Of a DNA stretch of 40,033 nucleotides, positions 7,764-16,624 are shown in pieces. A program made the translations under genes and the position numbers. The stretch's first letter is position 1. Each line of letters begins with the position of its first letter. Source of the stretch: Candidatus Bipolaricaulota bacterium (GTDB lineage: Bacteria; Bipolaricaulota; Bipolaricaulia; UBA7950; UBA9294); contig JAHITR010000017.1 in assembly GCA_018817505.1 (NCBI GenBank), forward strand, positions 1-40,033, written 5' to 3'. Below the pieces are notes generated by a model, which did not search any database, was not told the DNA's origin, and saw only the letters and a program-made list of their open reading frames with translations.

Positions 7764-8168
7764 CTACCAGACTTCACAAAGGACTTCGCCGCCGATACCG
7801 CGCATCTTGGCGTCCCTGCCTGAAATAATGCCTTGCGAGGTGGAAATGATGCTGAGCCCCATTCCGCCAAGCGGTTGCGGCACATGGTCTTTTCCGACGT
7901 AGACCCTGCGGCTCGGCTTGCTGACCAAACGTATCGTGCCAATCGCACAAACTGTGTCTGCACGGTCACCTTGATACTTCAATTCGATCTTCAGCTCGGG
8001 CTGGGGATCCTTCTCCACAACTTCAAATCCGCGTATGTATCCCTCAGACTGCAAGATTTTTGCGACTGCCTCTTTCATCTTCGAATGAGGCATCGTTACA
8101 GATGAATGAAAACGCGAGTTCGCGTTTCGAATCCGTGTCAGCATGTCTCCAATTGGATATGGAATCAT
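7764..8168 (-). CDS. rpsH: 30S ribosomal protein S8 (uS8)
   Basis: S8 is a primary 16S rRNA binder in the central domain and in E. coli represses the spc operon. The 134-residue sequence starts MIPYPIGDMLTRIRNANSRF and ends with the RNA-binding C-terminal domain (SKPSRRVYVGKDHVPQPLGG, GLSIISTSQGIISGRDAKMRGIGGEVLCEVW region). It lies 1 nt after rpsN. Length and motifs are ordinary. Confidence 0.98.
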   Translation of the reverse strand: MIPYPIGDMLTRIRNANSRFHSSVTMPHSKMKEAVAKILQSEGYIRGFEVVEKDPQPELKIELKYQGDRADTVCAIGTIRLVSKPSRRVYVGKDHVPQPLGGMGLSIISTSQGIISGRDAKMRGIGGEVLCEVW

Positions 8169-8169
8169 C

Positions 8170-8355
8170 TTACCAACTCGCCTTTCTCACGCCCGGGATT
8201 TCTCCGAGATGAGCCATCTTTCGAAAACAAAGCCGGCAAATGCCATAATCGCGAATGTAGGCATGAGGGCGCCCGCACAAGGAACATCGAGTGTATCCTC
8301 GTGAACTGAACTTCGGCGTCCGCTTGGTTTTCACAATCAGTGCTGTTCGTGCCAT
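8170..8355 (-). CDS. rpsN: 30S ribosomal protein S14, type Z (zinc form)
   Basis: S14 belongs to the small-subunit head near the decoding groove. At 61 residues with C24xxC27 and C40xxC43 ([21 protein letters not shown]) this is the short zinc-binding form typical of Gram-positives, Thermotogae and thermophiles, not the about 100-residue form of enterobacteria. It sits between rplE and rpsH as expected. Zinc dependence is inferred from the four cysteines. Confidence 0.98.
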   Translation of the reverse strand: MARTALIVKTKRTPKFSSRGYTRCSLCGRPHAYIRDYGICRLCFRKMAHLGEIPGVRKASW

Positions 8356-8364
8356 GTCGCCCCC

Positions 8365-8895
8365 TTAGTCGTTGAATGGGAAGCCTAGCGCCTTGAGCAA
8401 GGCATACCCTTCCCTGTCCGTTCTTGCCGTCGTTCCGATCGTGATGTCCATTCCCTGCGACTTCACGATCTCGTTGTAGTTGATCTCGGGGAACGAAAGC
8501 TGTTCTCGCAGACCCAACGTGTAGTTCCCTCGTCCATCGAATGCCGATGAGGACAGGCCGCGAAAATCCCGGATACCTGGCAACACAGCGTTGAACAAAC
8601 GATTCAAAAACTCATAGGCTTGGTGTCGCCGCAGTGTCACCTTGCAACCAATCGGATCACCCTGGACAAGCTTGAAATCGGAAATCGATTTCTTTGCCTT
8701 GGTGATGATCGGCTTCTGCCCTGTGAGTTTGGTCAGATTCTTGACCGCGCCCTCCAGAACTTTGGGATTGTCTTTGTCTCCAACGCCCATGTTAATGGTG
8801 ACTTTGACGACTCTTGGAATTTCCATGATGTTGGACAAGCCGAGTTCGTCCTTCAGCTTCGGAGCTATCTCTGTTTGGAAGCGTTCGCGCAACAT
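8365..8895 (-). CDS. rplE: 50S ribosomal protein L5 (uL5)
   Basis: L5 binds 5S rRNA in the central protuberance and forms a bridge with S13. The chosen start is the ATG at 8895 (MLRERFQTEIAPKLKDELGL), two bases after the rplX stop, with GGGGAG about 12-14 nt upstream. The track's GTG start lies inside rplX and has no ribosome-binding site. The product is 176 residues with the expected MEIPRVVKVTINMGVGD, TKAKKSISDFKLVQGDPIGC and RDFRGLSSSAFDGRGNYTLG segments. Confidence 0.97.
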   Translation of the reverse strand: MLRERFQTEIAPKLKDELGLSNIMEIPRVVKVTINMGVGDKDNPKVLEGAVKNLTKLTGQKPIITKAKKSISDFKLVQGDPIGCKVTLRRHQAYEFLNRLFNAVLPGIRDFRGLSSSAFDGRGNYTLGLREQLSFPEINYNEIVKSQGMDITIGTTARTDREGYALLKALGFPFND

Positions 8896-8897
8896 GA

Positions 8898-9209
8898 TTA
8901 TTCGAAATTCTCCCCGCACTGCTTGCAGCGCCGCAATTTGATACCTTCTACATTCACGAAGCCGATGCGCGTTGGTTCATCACACTCTGGACAGATCGTC
9001 AGAAGGTTCGATAGATTGATCGTCCCTTCACGCTGAATGATTCCAGGCTGACGCAAGTTCTGTGTCGCTCGCTGATGCTTGGTGATCATGTGCACGTTCT
9101 CGACAATGGCACGGCCACGTTCAGGGTGTACAGCGAGTACTCGGCCGATTTTCCCTCGGTCGTTCCCTGCGAGAACCTGAACTCGATCACCTTTCTTTAC
9201 CTTTTTCAT
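8898..9209 (-). CDS. rplX: 50S ribosomal protein L24 (uL24) with zinc ribbon
   Basis: L24 helps start large-subunit assembly. The KOW motif is at about residues 5-35 (KKGDRVQVLAGNDRGKIGRV). The C-terminal part carries C73/C76 and C95/C98 in a CPEC-x18-CKQC zinc ribbon, as in many non-proteobacterial L24 proteins. The 103-residue length is normal. It lies 12 nt after rplN and 2 nt before rplE. Together with S4, S14 and L36 it shows a strongly zinc-using ribosome. Confidence 0.98.
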   Translation of the reverse strand: MKKVKKGDRVQVLAGNDRGKIGRVLAVHPERGRAIVENVHMITKHQRATQNLRQPGIIQREGTINLSNLLTICPECDEPTRIGFVNVEGIKLRRCKQCGENFE

Positions 9210-9221
9210 GACCGCTATCTC

Positions 9222-9590
9222 CTATAGAACTTCTGGTGCAAGCGAAAGGATTCGCATCATCTTCTTCTCTCGAAGCTCACGAGCCACAGGACCAAAAACG
9301 CGCGTGCCAATCGGTTCGCCTGCCGGATTGATCAACACAATCGCATTGTCATCAAACCGAACGGAAGTTCCGTCCTTGCGTCGAAAGGGCCGCCGCGAGC
9401 GCACAATGACACCGCGAACGATTTCGCCTTTCTCGATGTCGCTGGTGGGAAGCCGCTTACGTACGGAGGCGACTACAATGTCTCCAATGACACCCTCGGC
9501 TCGATTCGACGGTCCGAGTACGTTGATGCAGCGTACCAGCTTCGCGCCGGAATTGTCGGCGACTTTGAGCATCGTTTGCATCTGAATCAT
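9222..9590 (-). CDS. rplN: 50S ribosomal protein L14 (uL14)
   Basis: L14 forms subunit bridges with 16S rRNA and is the docking site of silencing factor RsfS. The 122-residue sequence has the invariant [20 protein letters not shown] start, the [13 protein letters not shown] and [20 protein letters not shown] segments and the [24 protein letters not shown]-type end. It lies 2 nt after rpsQ. It is fully ordinary in length and motifs. Confidence 0.98.
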   Translation of the reverse strand: MIQMQTMLKVADNSGAKLVRCINVLGPSNRAEGVIGDIVVASVRKRLPTSDIEKGEIVRGVIVRSRRPFRRKDGTSVRFDDNAIVLINPAGEPIGTRVFGPVARELREKKMMRILSLAPEVL

Positions 9591-9592
9591 GG

Positions 9593-9838
9593 CTAGACCT
9601 CCGCTCGCTTCAGCACTTCAACCAAGCGCCAGCGTTTCAAACGGCTCAACGGGCGACATTCCTGAATCTTGACCATGTCGCCGATGGCTGCAGACTCTTG
9701 CGCATCATGCGCATGGAACTTGGTGTGCCGACTGATGTGCTTGCGATATTTCTTGTGCAAGGTGCGGTCTTCTACACGCACGACAATCGTTTGCGTCATC
9801 TTGTCACTAACAACCTGTCCAATCTTCGTCTTCTTCAT
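9593..9838 (-). CDS. rpsQ: 30S ribosomal protein S17 (uS17)
   Basis: S17 is an OB-fold primary binder of 16S rRNA. The 81-residue protein shows [38 protein letters not shown] and [20 protein letters not shown], all family signatures. Its ATG overlaps the rpmC stop by four bases (ATGA), indicating coupled translation. It is followed 2 nt later by rplN. Confidence 0.98.
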   Translation of the reverse strand: MKKTKIGQVVSDKMTQTIVVRVEDRTLHKKYRKHISRHTKFHAHDAQESAAIGDMVKIQECRPLSRLKRWRLVEVLKRAEV

Positions 9839-10038
9839 GACCTGGTCGCCCCCAGCTTGCGCTCCGAGATGATTGTCATCGCCCGTGCGATGTCCTTTCT
9901 CGTCTTCAGCAATTCTGCGCTGTTGTCGAGCTCTCCTGACGCGCGCTGGAATCGCAAATTGAAGAGCTTCCGCTTGAGTTCGGATTCGTGATGCACAAGC
10001 TCTTCGGGCGTTAACTCACGCAATTCAACAGCCTTCAT
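9835..10038 (-). CDS. rpmC: 50S ribosomal protein L29 (uL29)
   Basis: L29 is a small helical hairpin near the polypeptide tunnel exit, where trigger factor and SRP dock with L23. The 67 residues include the two helices ELTPEELVHHESELKRKLFN and SAELLKTRKDIARAMTIISE with the LRFQRASGELDN turn. It overlaps rplP upstream and rpsQ downstream by four bases each (ATGA junctions). Confidence 0.97.
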   Translation of the reverse strand: MKAVELRELTPEELVHHESELKRKLFNLRFQRASGELDNSAELLKTRKDIARAMTIISERKLGATRS

Positions 10039-10466
10039 ACCTCTCCTCCAAGAACAATTCGCTGTTTGAGTTTCGTCCGAATGGGAAGCTTGTGACTAAC
10101 CAATTCGTGTACCCGCCTCGCTTGTCGATCCTCAAGACCGGAAATCTCAAACAGGATGGTTCCCGGTCGAACGACGGCGACCCAATGATCCACAGCACCT
10201 TTACCCTTTCCCATACGAGCTTCTGCGGGATGCTTGGTAATCGGCTTGTCGGGAAAGATACGGATCCATACGCGTGCGCCACGCTGAGTGGTTCGTGCGA
10301 TCGTTGTTCTGCACGCTTCGATCTGCGCACTCGTGATCCACGCCGCGTCCAATGATTGGATACCGTACTCGCCGAACGTGACTTGTGCGCCTCGAGCTGC
10401 CATTCCTCGGCGCTTTCCACGGAATGTCTTTCGATGTTTTGTTCGTCTTGGGAATAAAAGTGCCAT
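10035..10466 (-). CDS. rplP: 50S ribosomal protein L16 (uL16)
   Basis: L16 sits near the peptidyl transferase centre and A-site tRNA elbow. I start at the ATG at 10466 ([20 protein letters not shown]), one base after the rpsC stop; the track's 37-residue upstream extension lies inside rpsC and is not part of the family. This gives 143 residues. Motifs include [27 protein letters not shown]-like [21 protein letters not shown], and [16 protein letters not shown] around the conserved arginine. Confidence 0.97.
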   Translation of the reverse strand: MALLFPRRTKHRKTFRGKRRGMAARGAQVTFGEYGIQSLDAAWITSAQIEACRTTIARTTQRGARVWIRIFPDKPITKHPAEARMGKGKGAVDHWVAVVRPGTILFEISGLEDRQARRVHELVSHKLPIRTKLKQRIVLGGEV

Positions 10467-10467
10467 T

Positions 10468-11121
10468 TTAGTTCGCCTCTTCCCTCTGGCCCTTGCGCGG
10501 ATGCTCACCACGGAAGATCCAAACCTTGACACCAATGTTTCCGTATTTCGTGCGAGCTTCCACCAAACCGTAATCAATGTCGGCTCGAATCGTCTGAAGC
10601 GGAATCCGGCCTTCCTTCATCGTAATGGAGCGAGCAATGTCAGTACCGCCAAGACGCCCGCTGATCTTGAACTTAACGCCACCTGCGCCTGCGCCCATGA
10701 CGCGCCGCATCGCTTCCTTCATGGCGCGAGCGGGTGCCGTACGATTCTCAATCTGAATGGCCAGATCCTGGCCAACCAACCGCGCTTCCAAGTCAGGGCG
10801 CTCGATCTCTTGAATGGACACTTTCACAGTGCGTCCAGTCAGATCTTCAAGTGCAGCCTGCAGCAATTCGATCTCGGAACCGCCGCGGCCAATGATGATG
10901 CCAGGACGTGCTGAACGAATGACGATCGATACACGATCCTCTTTCGACCGCTCGATATTGACTTCGGAGACAGAGGCTCGTCGATATCGTTCAGTAATCA
11001 AATCGCGAATGCGCTTGTCTTCATTAATGTATTCAGGGGCCAGTTTGGGGTTATACCAGTTGGAAACCCATTTCCGGTTGACCCCGATTCGAAAACCCAA
11101 TGGATGGATCTTCTGGCCCAT
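10468..11121 (-). CDS. rpsC: 30S ribosomal protein S3 (uS3)
   Basis: S3 lines the mRNA entry tunnel and has RNA-unwinding activity with S4. The 217-residue protein begins [20 protein letters not shown] and has a KH domain (about 45-110) with the [14 protein letters not shown] loop. The C-terminal domain includes [20 protein letters not shown] and [11 protein letters not shown]. Its ATG overlaps the rplV stop by one base (TAATG). It is of normal length. Confidence 0.98.
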   Translation of the reverse strand: MGQKIHPLGFRIGVNRKWVSNWYNPKLAPEYINEDKRIRDLITERYRRASVSEVNIERSKEDRVSIVIRSARPGIIIGRGGSEIELLQAALEDLTGRTVKVSIQEIERPDLEARLVGQDLAIQIENRTAPARAMKEAMRRVMGAGAGGVKFKISGRLGGTDIARSITMKEGRIPLQTIRADIDYGLVEARTKYGNIGVKVWIFRGEHPRKGQREEAN

Positions 11122-11462
11122 TATTCACTCTCCCTGTCGCCGACAACGATCGTGATGTGACTCGTTGGGCGGCGGATAATATCAGCCCTGCCGTATGCAC
11201 GGGGGCGGAGGCGGCGAAGCGCTCGGCCCATGTCTGCGGTTGCCTCGACCACATAGAGCGCATCTACGTCGATGTCGTAATTGTTCTCGGCATTCGCAAT
11301 GGCGGATTCCAGTGTTTTGCGAATGGGCCTTGCCGCCTTCTTGCTAGAAAGCTGCACGATACGCAAGGCGTCATTGACGTTCTTACCACGAATGGCATCA
11401 ATCACCAATCGTGCTTTACGCGTAGACATGCGTACATACTTGGCAACAGCTCGTGCTTCCAT
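11121..11462 (-). CDS. rplV: 50S ribosomal protein L22 (uL22)
   Basis: L22 extends a long beta-hairpin into the peptide exit tunnel. The 113-residue sequence contains [20 protein letters not shown] at the N-terminus and the hairpin and tip region [20 protein letters not shown], followed by [10 protein letters not shown]. It lies 12 nt after rpsS and overlaps rpsC by one base. The length is usual for the family. Confidence 0.98.
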   Translation of the reverse strand: MEARAVAKYVRMSTRKARLVIDAIRGKNVNDALRIVQLSSKKAARPIRKTLESAIANAENNYDIDVDALYVVEATADMGRALRRLRPRAYGRADIIRRPTSHITIVVGDRESE

Positions 11463-11474
11463 GATTCGCTCTCC

Positions 11475-11759
11475 CTACGTGAGGCCCGCAGCCCTCTTTT
11501 TCTTCATTCCACTATGGCCTCGGAACGTTCGCGTGGGAGCAAATTCGCCCAGCTTGTGTCCCACCATATTCTCAACAATGTAAACGGGCAGATGTTGCTT
11601 CCCATTATGGACTCGAATCGTCAGGCCGACCATGTCGGGGATGACCATCGAAGCACGTGACCACGTGACAATGTCATCAAGCTCTCCGCGCTTGGCACGC
11701 TGAACCTTCTTGAGAAGGCTCTCCTTGACGAACGGTCCTTTGCTTGTCGATCTAGGCAT
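11475..11759 (-). CDS. rpsS: 30S ribosomal protein S19 (uS19)
   Basis: S19 is a small-subunit head protein that contacts S13 and the A-site side. The 94-residue sequence starts [20 protein letters not shown] and contains [41 protein letters not shown], all characteristic. It lies between rplB and rplV in the S10 gene order. No anomaly was noticed. Confidence 0.98.
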   Translation of the reverse strand: MPRSTSKGPFVKESLLKKVQRAKRGELDDIVTWSRASMVIPDMVGLTIRVHNGKQHLPVYIVENMVGHKLGEFAPTRTFRGHSGMKKKRAAGLT

Positions 11760-11768
11760 ACTCTCTCC

Positions 11769-12605
11769 TTACCGTCGACCCTTGCCGGCCCGTCGCACTA
11801 TCAAGGCCGTGCTCTTCTTGCGTTTCTGACGCGTACGTCCACCCTTGGCCAGAACTCCGGTCGGGGAGACTTGCGGACGACCGACATGGGCTCGTCCTTC
11901 ACCACCACCATGCGGATGATCCACCGGGTTCATGGCAACACCGCGTACATGCGGCTTGCGACCCAGGTGCCTCACACGCCCGGCCTTTCCGTGTTTAATG
12001 TTCTTGTGATCGGGGTTGGAAACTTCCCCAATGGTTGCGCGGCAGTCTGTCATGAAAATGCGGACTTCACCCGAAGGTAGCCGGATGTGCGCACGTTTGC
12101 CTTCTTTGCCAATCAGTTTGGCAGAAGTTCCCGCTGATCGGGCAATCTTGCCGCCACTTCCAGGAGTGAATTCAAGGTTGTGGATAATGGCGCCCAGTGG
12201 GATACGAGCCAAGGGCATAGAGTTGCCGACACGAACTTCGGCGGTTTCACCCGACTCAACCATGGCGCCAATCTCCAGCTGAACTGGAGCAACAATATAC
12301 CGTTTCTCGCCATCGACGTAATGAAGAAGCGTAATCCACGCCGAACGATTGGGATCGTATTCACGCGTAGCAACGCGAGCAGGAATGCCATCCTTCCCAC
12401 GCGTAAAATCGATCATCCGATAGCGACGTTTGTGTCCGCCGCCACGGAAACGTGATGTAATTCGACCTTGGCTGTTGCGCCCCCCCGTCTTGCTATTAGG
12501 CTGCAACAGGCTTTTCTCAGGTGCGACTTTGCACAAGTCCGAAAAATCAGGAAGCTCTGCATGGCGTCGCCCCGGGGACGTTGGATTAAATCGTTTTAGC
12601 GTCAT
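11769..12605 (-). CDS. rplB: 50S ribosomal protein L2 (uL2)
   Basis: L2 is required for subunit joining and supports the peptidyl transferase centre. The 278-residue protein has the OB and SH3-like rRNA-binding domains (GGRNSQGRITSRFRGGGHKR, NLEFTPGSGGKIARSAGTSA) and the C-terminal signature VAMNPVDHPHGGGEGR with the functionally important histidine. The basic C-terminus ends with RRAGKGRR. It lies 3 nt after rplW and 9 nt before rpsS. Confidence 0.98.
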   Translation of the reverse strand: MTLKRFNPTSPGRRHAELPDFSDLCKVAPEKSLLQPNSKTGGRNSQGRITSRFRGGGHKRRYRMIDFTRGKDGIPARVATREYDPNRSAWITLLHYVDGEKRYIVAPVQLEIGAMVESGETAEVRVGNSMPLARIPLGAIIHNLEFTPGSGGKIARSAGTSAKLIGKEGKRAHIRLPSGEVRIFMTDCRATIGEVSNPDHKNIKHGKAGRVRHLGRKPHVRGVAMNPVDHPHGGGEGRAHVGRPQVSPTGVLAKGGRTRQKRKKSTALIVRRAGKGRR

Positions 12606-12608
12606 GTC

Positions 12609-12908
12609 CTAGCCTCTCATGATTTCGATCCGGTCGCCGGGTGCCAAACGAACGATTGCCTTGCGCCAGCGCGGGGTTCGCCCCTGCAATTGGCTCATAC
12701 GCTCTCGTCGCGGTTTCCCTCTGCGATTGGCTGTCCAAACCTTCTCAACTTTCACGCCGAAAAGATGCTCAACAGCTTTGCGGATCTGGATTTTGTTCGC
12801 ACCAAGCGCCACGCGGAACGAGTACTTCCGCTCTTCCATTCTCTGCCACGTCTCTTCAGTAAGAATCGGAGCGAGCAGAACGTCCTCGTGATGATCGAAC
12901 CTTGCCAT
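12609..12908 (-). CDS. rplW: 50S ribosomal protein L23 (uL23)
   Basis: L23 is at the tunnel exit and docks trigger factor and SRP. The 99-residue protein has the family's LAPILTEETWQRMEERKYSF start, ANKIQIRKAVEHLFGVKVEKV core and the RNA-binding arm RRGKPRRERMSQLQGRTPRWRKA. It lies 2 nt after rplD and 3 nt before rplB. The length is normal. Confidence 0.97.
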   Translation of the reverse strand: MARFDHHEDVLLAPILTEETWQRMEERKYSFRVALGANKIQIRKAVEHLFGVKVEKVWTANRRGKPRRERMSQLQGRTPRWRKAIVRLAPGDRIEIMRG

Positions 12909-12910
12909 GG

Positions 12911-13540
12911 CTAAAACCTCTCCGTCAGTTCTTCTACTGCCTTCGCCGTCATCAGAAGATGGTCATGACGAAGAATGTCATAAACATTGACCCCCCCACA
13001 AGCGATGCATTTCGCTGTAGAGAGGTTGGTGAACGATTTCTTGACGGCTCGATTGTACTCGGCCGTAGCGACGACAACCAGCGTCTTGCCCGATAGCTCC
13101 ATGCGATTGAGCAACGCAACGGCTGCTTTGGTCCTGGGGGTTTCGAACCCCAGTTGGTCAATCAATGCGACATTGCCAGAACTGGCGCGATCGGATAGCG
13201 CGGCAGCCAATGCCCCAAGCTTCATCTTCTTGGTGAGTTTCGACTCATACGATCGGGGTTTAGGACCAAAAATGGTGCCGCCGCCGACCCATATGGGAGA
13301 TCGTCGCGAGCCTGCGCGTGCGCGGCCCGTGCCCTTCTGTCGCCATGGCTTGCGTCCACCGCCGCTGACTTCGCCCCGCGTCTTGGTGGAGTTCGTTCCC
13401 TGGCGACGATTGCCCAACTGCATCCGAACGACGCGATACAGAAGATCTTCGTTAACTTTAGCAGCGAACATGCGATCGTCGAGTGACGTCGTCGTCGGAT
13501 CGCTCGCGCTGGCAAATGAGTATAGTTTCGCTTCAGCCAT
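12911..13540 (-). CDS. rplD: 50S ribosomal protein L4 (uL4)
   Basis: L4 reaches into the peptide tunnel and, in enterobacteria, represses the S10 operon. The ATG at 13540 (MAEAKLYSFASASDPTTTSL) follows a GGGGA ribosome-binding site by 6 nt; the longer track start lies within rplC. This gives 209 residues. The tunnel loop is conserved (TKTRGEVSGGGRKPWRQKGT, GRARAGSRRSPIWVGGG, FGPKPRSY). It overlaps rplC by 8 nt. The E. coli-type S10 leader target of L4 cannot be present, as only 2 nt separate rpsJ from fusA. Confidence 0.97.
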   Translation of the reverse strand: MAEAKLYSFASASDPTTTSLDDRMFAAKVNEDLLYRVVRMQLGNRRQGTNSTKTRGEVSGGGRKPWRQKGTGRARAGSRRSPIWVGGGTIFGPKPRSYESKLTKKMKLGALAAALSDRASSGNVALIDQLGFETPRTKAAVALLNRMELSGKTLVVVATAEYNRAVKKSFTNLSTAKCIACGGVNVYDILRHDHLLMTAKAVEELTERF

Positions 13541-14156
13541 GGCATTTCCCCAATTCAAGAATGGTTCCTCGCGCGCCCGGCGTGGCCCCCTTGACAATGA
13601 TCAGGTTTCGCTCTGGGTCGACTCGGAGGACCTTGAGTCCCCGCACGGTGGTGCGCCGTGATCCCATCTGGCCAGGCAGCTTCTTTCCCTTAATAACACG
13701 GCCCGGCTTCACGCAGTTTCCTACGGAACCGGGACGTCGGTGAAAATGGGACCCGTGTGATGCTGGCCCCCCTGCGAAGTTCCATCGCTTGACAACGCCT
13801 TGGAAGCCTTTTCCTTTGGACGGGCCAGCGATATCCACTTTGCCACCTTCTTCAAACAGATCCACGCTCAGCTTGTCGCCGACCGAGTAGTCTTCTGGGT
13901 TGTCAACTCGAATTTCAAACAGGTGACGATGTGGCGCGACACCTGCCTTCCCAAAATGTCCGGCGATAGGACGGGTCACTTTCGATTCTTTGACCTCGTC
14001 GTATCCAAGTTGCAGCGCATTGTATCCATCCGTTTCCTTCGTTTTGATTTGAACGATGGTGCATGGATCCGTTTCAATGACGGTGACGCCGACAGCTTGG
14101 TCGTTAACGAAGAGCTGGGTCATCCCAATCTTTCGTCCTAGTATTCCGCGAGCCAT
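13533..14156 (-). CDS. rplC: 50S ribosomal protein L3 (uL3)
   Basis: L3 is an early assembly protein whose central extension reaches the peptidyl transferase centre. The 207-residue sequence starts MARGILGRKIGMTQLFVNDQ. The conserved loop appears as GFQGVVKRWNFAGGPASHGS, HRRPGSVGNCVKPGRVIKG and KKLPGQMG. It lies 17 nt after rpsJ and overlaps rplD. Length and motifs are usual for the short bacterial form. Confidence 0.98.
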   Translation of the reverse strand: MARGILGRKIGMTQLFVNDQAVGVTVIETDPCTIVQIKTKETDGYNALQLGYDEVKESKVTRPIAGHFGKAGVAPHRHLFEIRVDNPEDYSVGDKLSVDLFEEGGKVDIAGPSKGKGFQGVVKRWNFAGGPASHGSHFHRRPGSVGNCVKPGRVIKGKKLPGQMGSRRTTVRGLKVLRVDPERNLIIVKGATPGARGTILELGKCHG

Positions 14157-14173
14157 GATCCGCCAACCTCCGT

Positions 14174-14482
14174 CTACAGCTTGATCTCAATATCGATCCC
14201 CGTGGGGAGTTCGATATCCATCAAGGAATTGATTGTTTCCGAAGTCGGCTCTTTAATGTCTAGAAGACGAGTGTGAATCCGACGCTCGAAGTGCTCCATC
14301 GACCGCTTGTCAATATGAGGCGATCGCAAGACTGTATAAATTCGCCGCTGAGTGGGCAAAGGAATGGGTCCGGCAATCTTGGCGCGCGTTTCCTTTGCCG
14401 ATTCGACAATCTTGCGAATCGAGCTGTCAACGAGCTCGTGGTCATATCCCCGCAGCTTGATACGTATTTTCTCTCTTGCCAT
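14174..14482 (-). CDS. rpsJ: 30S ribosomal protein S10 (uS10)
   Basis: S10 is a head protein that also serves as NusE in transcription antitermination. The 102 residues include [40 protein letters not shown] and [19 protein letters not shown]. It follows fusA after only 2 nt. In the classical arrangement tuf separates these two genes and the S10 set has its own leader; neither is present here. Confidence 0.98.
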   Translation of the reverse strand: MAREKIRIKLRGYDHELVDSSIRKIVESAKETRAKIAGPIPLPTQRRIYTVLRSPHIDKRSMEHFERRIHTRLLDIKEPTSETINSLMDIELPTGIDIEIKL

Positions 14483-14484
14483 TT

Positions 14485-16554
14485 CTAATATCCTCTGCTT
14501 CGAATAATCTTTTCTTTCAGCCCTTCGGGGACGAGGTCATATCGCTCAACACGCAACGAGTACGTCGCCCTCCCTTGGGTTAAAGAACGCAGCCGTGTGG
14601 CATATCCGAATGTTTCAGCCAGCGGCACCGCGACACGAAGTATCTGCACGGTCTCGCGTTGCTGCAGCTCTCGGATTTCCCCTCGCCTGCGAGCCAGGTC
14701 CTCCATCACCTCACCCAAATAGTCCGCTGGTGTGATCACTTCGCCTTCCATGATTGGCTCTAGAAGCGCAAATACACCTTCACTGTACGCTCGCTGCAAC
14801 GCAACAGACGTCGCTGCTCGAAACGCCAGTTCAGACGAGTCTACTGGATGAAAAGACCCACCGATTACGGTGGCGCCAATATCGGCCAGAGGATACCCGG
14901 CAACAGGCCCATTTGTCAACGTACTTCGAACGGCACTTTCGACGGCGATTTGGTACTCGCTGGGGATTTCTTCGACAGGCGCCTCAAAATGATACGAAAA
15001 GCCAGAGCCCCGCTGAAGCGGCTCCAGTTTGATTCGAATGCGTGCGAACTGCCTTTTTCCTGCTGCTTGTTTGTCGAATTGGTCCTCGACGTCGATCGGC
15101 CGAATCAGAGTCTCTCGATAGGCAACTTGCGGCTGTCCAACGTGGACTTTCATATTGAATTCGTCGCGCAAACGCCTTACCAGGACTTCAAGATGCAATT
15201 CACCCATTCCTGCAAGAATCGTTTGGTTGGTGAACTCGTCCGTTCTGACGTGAAACGTCGGATCCTCAAGAGCAAGTGAAGTCAACGCTGCCAACAAGTC
15301 GTCAAATTCGGCCTCTGTCCTCGGTTCCACCGCGATAAAGACAACGGGATCCGGAAATTCAATTTTCTCGAGAAGAATGGGCGCGTCCTTGTCCGCCAGC
15401 GTATCGCCCGTAGCGATGGTTTGTGATCCAACGATGGCGACGATGTCCCCGGCAATCGCCTGCTCGAGTGGAATGCGTTGATCGGCATGCATGCGAAAGA
15501 TCTTCGACACTCGCAACCCTTTCCCGCTGGAAACGTCAAATGCATGGCCGCCTGCAACCAATCTTCCTGAGTAGATGCGCAAGAAGACAAGTTGGCCAGC
15601 ATATCGATCAGCAACGACCTTAAATGCAAGCGCAGAAAGCGGCTCCTTGGGATCGGGTTTCCGCTGTTCGTCGGAGTCCACGCCATGGACGGGCGGAACA
15701 TCCAAAGGAGAGGGGAGGTAGCGGATGACCGCATCCATCAATAGCTGAATGCCTTGATTTTGGAATGCCGATCCGCCGACCACTGGAATCATGCCGGCGT
15801 GAATGCAGCCATTTCGCAATGCACGGTGGAATAAGTCCGAGGGAATGTCCTCTTCAGCCAAGAACAATTCCATCACTCGATCGTCCACTTCGGCAACGCG
15901 CTCGATGGCTTGTTCACGCAGCTTTTCCGCTTCATCGCGTAGCTTTTCTGGTATCTCTCGCACCTCAATGTTGGCGCCAAGCGATTCCGCGTCCCAGATG
16001 AGAAACTTCCTCTCAATGAGATCGATCAACCCTTCGGTTTTGCGCTCTTCATTGCGCACTGGAAGAATGAGCGGAACGGCTCGGACCCCCAGCCGTTCTT
16101 CGATCATCTCCACGGCTCCAATAAAATTGGATTCCACTCGATCGAGCTTGTTAATGAAGGCGATGCGTGGGATGTGGTAGCGGTCAGCCTGCCGCCAGAC
16201 GGTCTCAGATTGAGACTCAACCATCTCCACGCCTGAGAAAACGACCACACCGCCGTCAAGAACCCTCAGCGAGCGTTCTACTTCGGCGGTGAAATCAACG
16301 TGCCCAGGCGTATCGATAATATTGATGCGATGGTCAAGCCAAGAACAGGTCGTCGCAGCGGAAGTAATGGTGATGCCACGTTCGCGCTCTTGAACCATCC
16401 AATCCATTTCGGTGTCGCCTTCGTGGACTTCACCCATTTTATGGATCTCGCCGGTATAGAAGAGGATACGCTCAGTCGTTGTCGTCTTGCCCGCATCGAT
16501 GTGAGCCATGATGCCTATGTTGCGTACTTTCTCTAGGCTCACGGGTGCATCCAT
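14485..16554 (-). CDS. fusA: Elongation factor G
   Basis: EF-G is the GTPase that drives tRNA-mRNA translocation and, with RRF, ribosome recycling. The 689-residue protein has G1 [12 protein letters not shown], switch I with [14 protein letters not shown]3 DTPGHVDF and G4 NKLD, then domains II-V ending [18 protein letters not shown]. Two points differ from standard EF-G: switch I reads [10 protein letters not shown] where GAATMDWM is usual, and the domain IV opening reads [18 protein letters not shown] instead of a GGRGQYG-type motif. It may therefore be a variant EF-G, but its position in the str cluster argues that it is the main translocase. The ATG has a GGGAGG ribosome-binding site, partly paired in a possible hairpin. 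Confidence 0.95.
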   Translation of the reverse strand: MDAPVSLEKVRNIGIMAHIDAGKTTTTERILFYTGEIHKMGEVHEGDTEMDWMVQERERGITITSAATTCSWLDHRINIIDTPGHVDFTAEVERSLRVLDGGVVVFSGVEMVESQSETVWRQADRYHIPRIAFINKLDRVESNFIGAVEMIEERLGVRAVPLILPVRNEERKTEGLIDLIERKFLIWDAESLGANIEVREIPEKLRDEAEKLREQAIERVAEVDDRVMELFLAEEDIPSDLFHRALRNGCIHAGMIPVVGGSAFQNQGIQLLMDAVIRYLPSPLDVPPVHGVDSDEQRKPDPKEPLSALAFKVVADRYAGQLVFLRIYSGRLVAGGHAFDVSSGKGLRVSKIFRMHADQRIPLEQAIAGDIVAIVGSQTIATGDTLADKDAPILLEKIEFPDPVVFIAVEPRTEAEFDDLLAALTSLALEDPTFHVRTDEFTNQTILAGMGELHLEVLVRRLRDEFNMKVHVGQPQVAYRETLIRPIDVEDQFDKQAAGKRQFARIRIKLEPLQRGSGFSYHFEAPVEEIPSEYQIAVESAVRSTLTNGPVAGYPLADIGATVIGGSFHPVDSSELAFRAATSVALQRAYSEGVFALLEPIMEGEVITPADYLGEVMEDLARRRGEIRELQQRETVQILRVAVPLAETFGYATRLRSLTQGRATYSLRVERYDLVPEGLKEKIIRSRGY

Positions 16555-16562
16555 AGCGTCCT

Positions 16563-16598
16563 CCCTTCAACGCGAACATCCAAACCAACGCAGAAGGG
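16563..16598 (-). promoter_or_regulatory. Possible hairpin over the fusA ribosome-binding site
   Basis: In the 70-nt rpsG-fusA spacer, minus-strand CCCTTC can pair with GAAGGG, and a nested GCG can pair with CGC around a 14-nt loop. The GAAGGG arm overlaps the GGGAGG ribosome-binding site of fusA. This is the longest spacer between rpsL and rplQ. In E. coli, S7 represses this operon from the rpsL-rpsG spacer; a similar role here is only a guess. The stem is short. Confidence 0.25.
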
Positions 16599-16624
16599 AA
16601 AGACAAGAATCCGCTTCAGTTGGA

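Noticed and set aside
10467-10577. N-terminal extension of L16 in the ORF track
   Set aside because: The extra 37 residues lie within rpsC and do not belong to the L16 family; the ATG at 10466 fits family and spacing.
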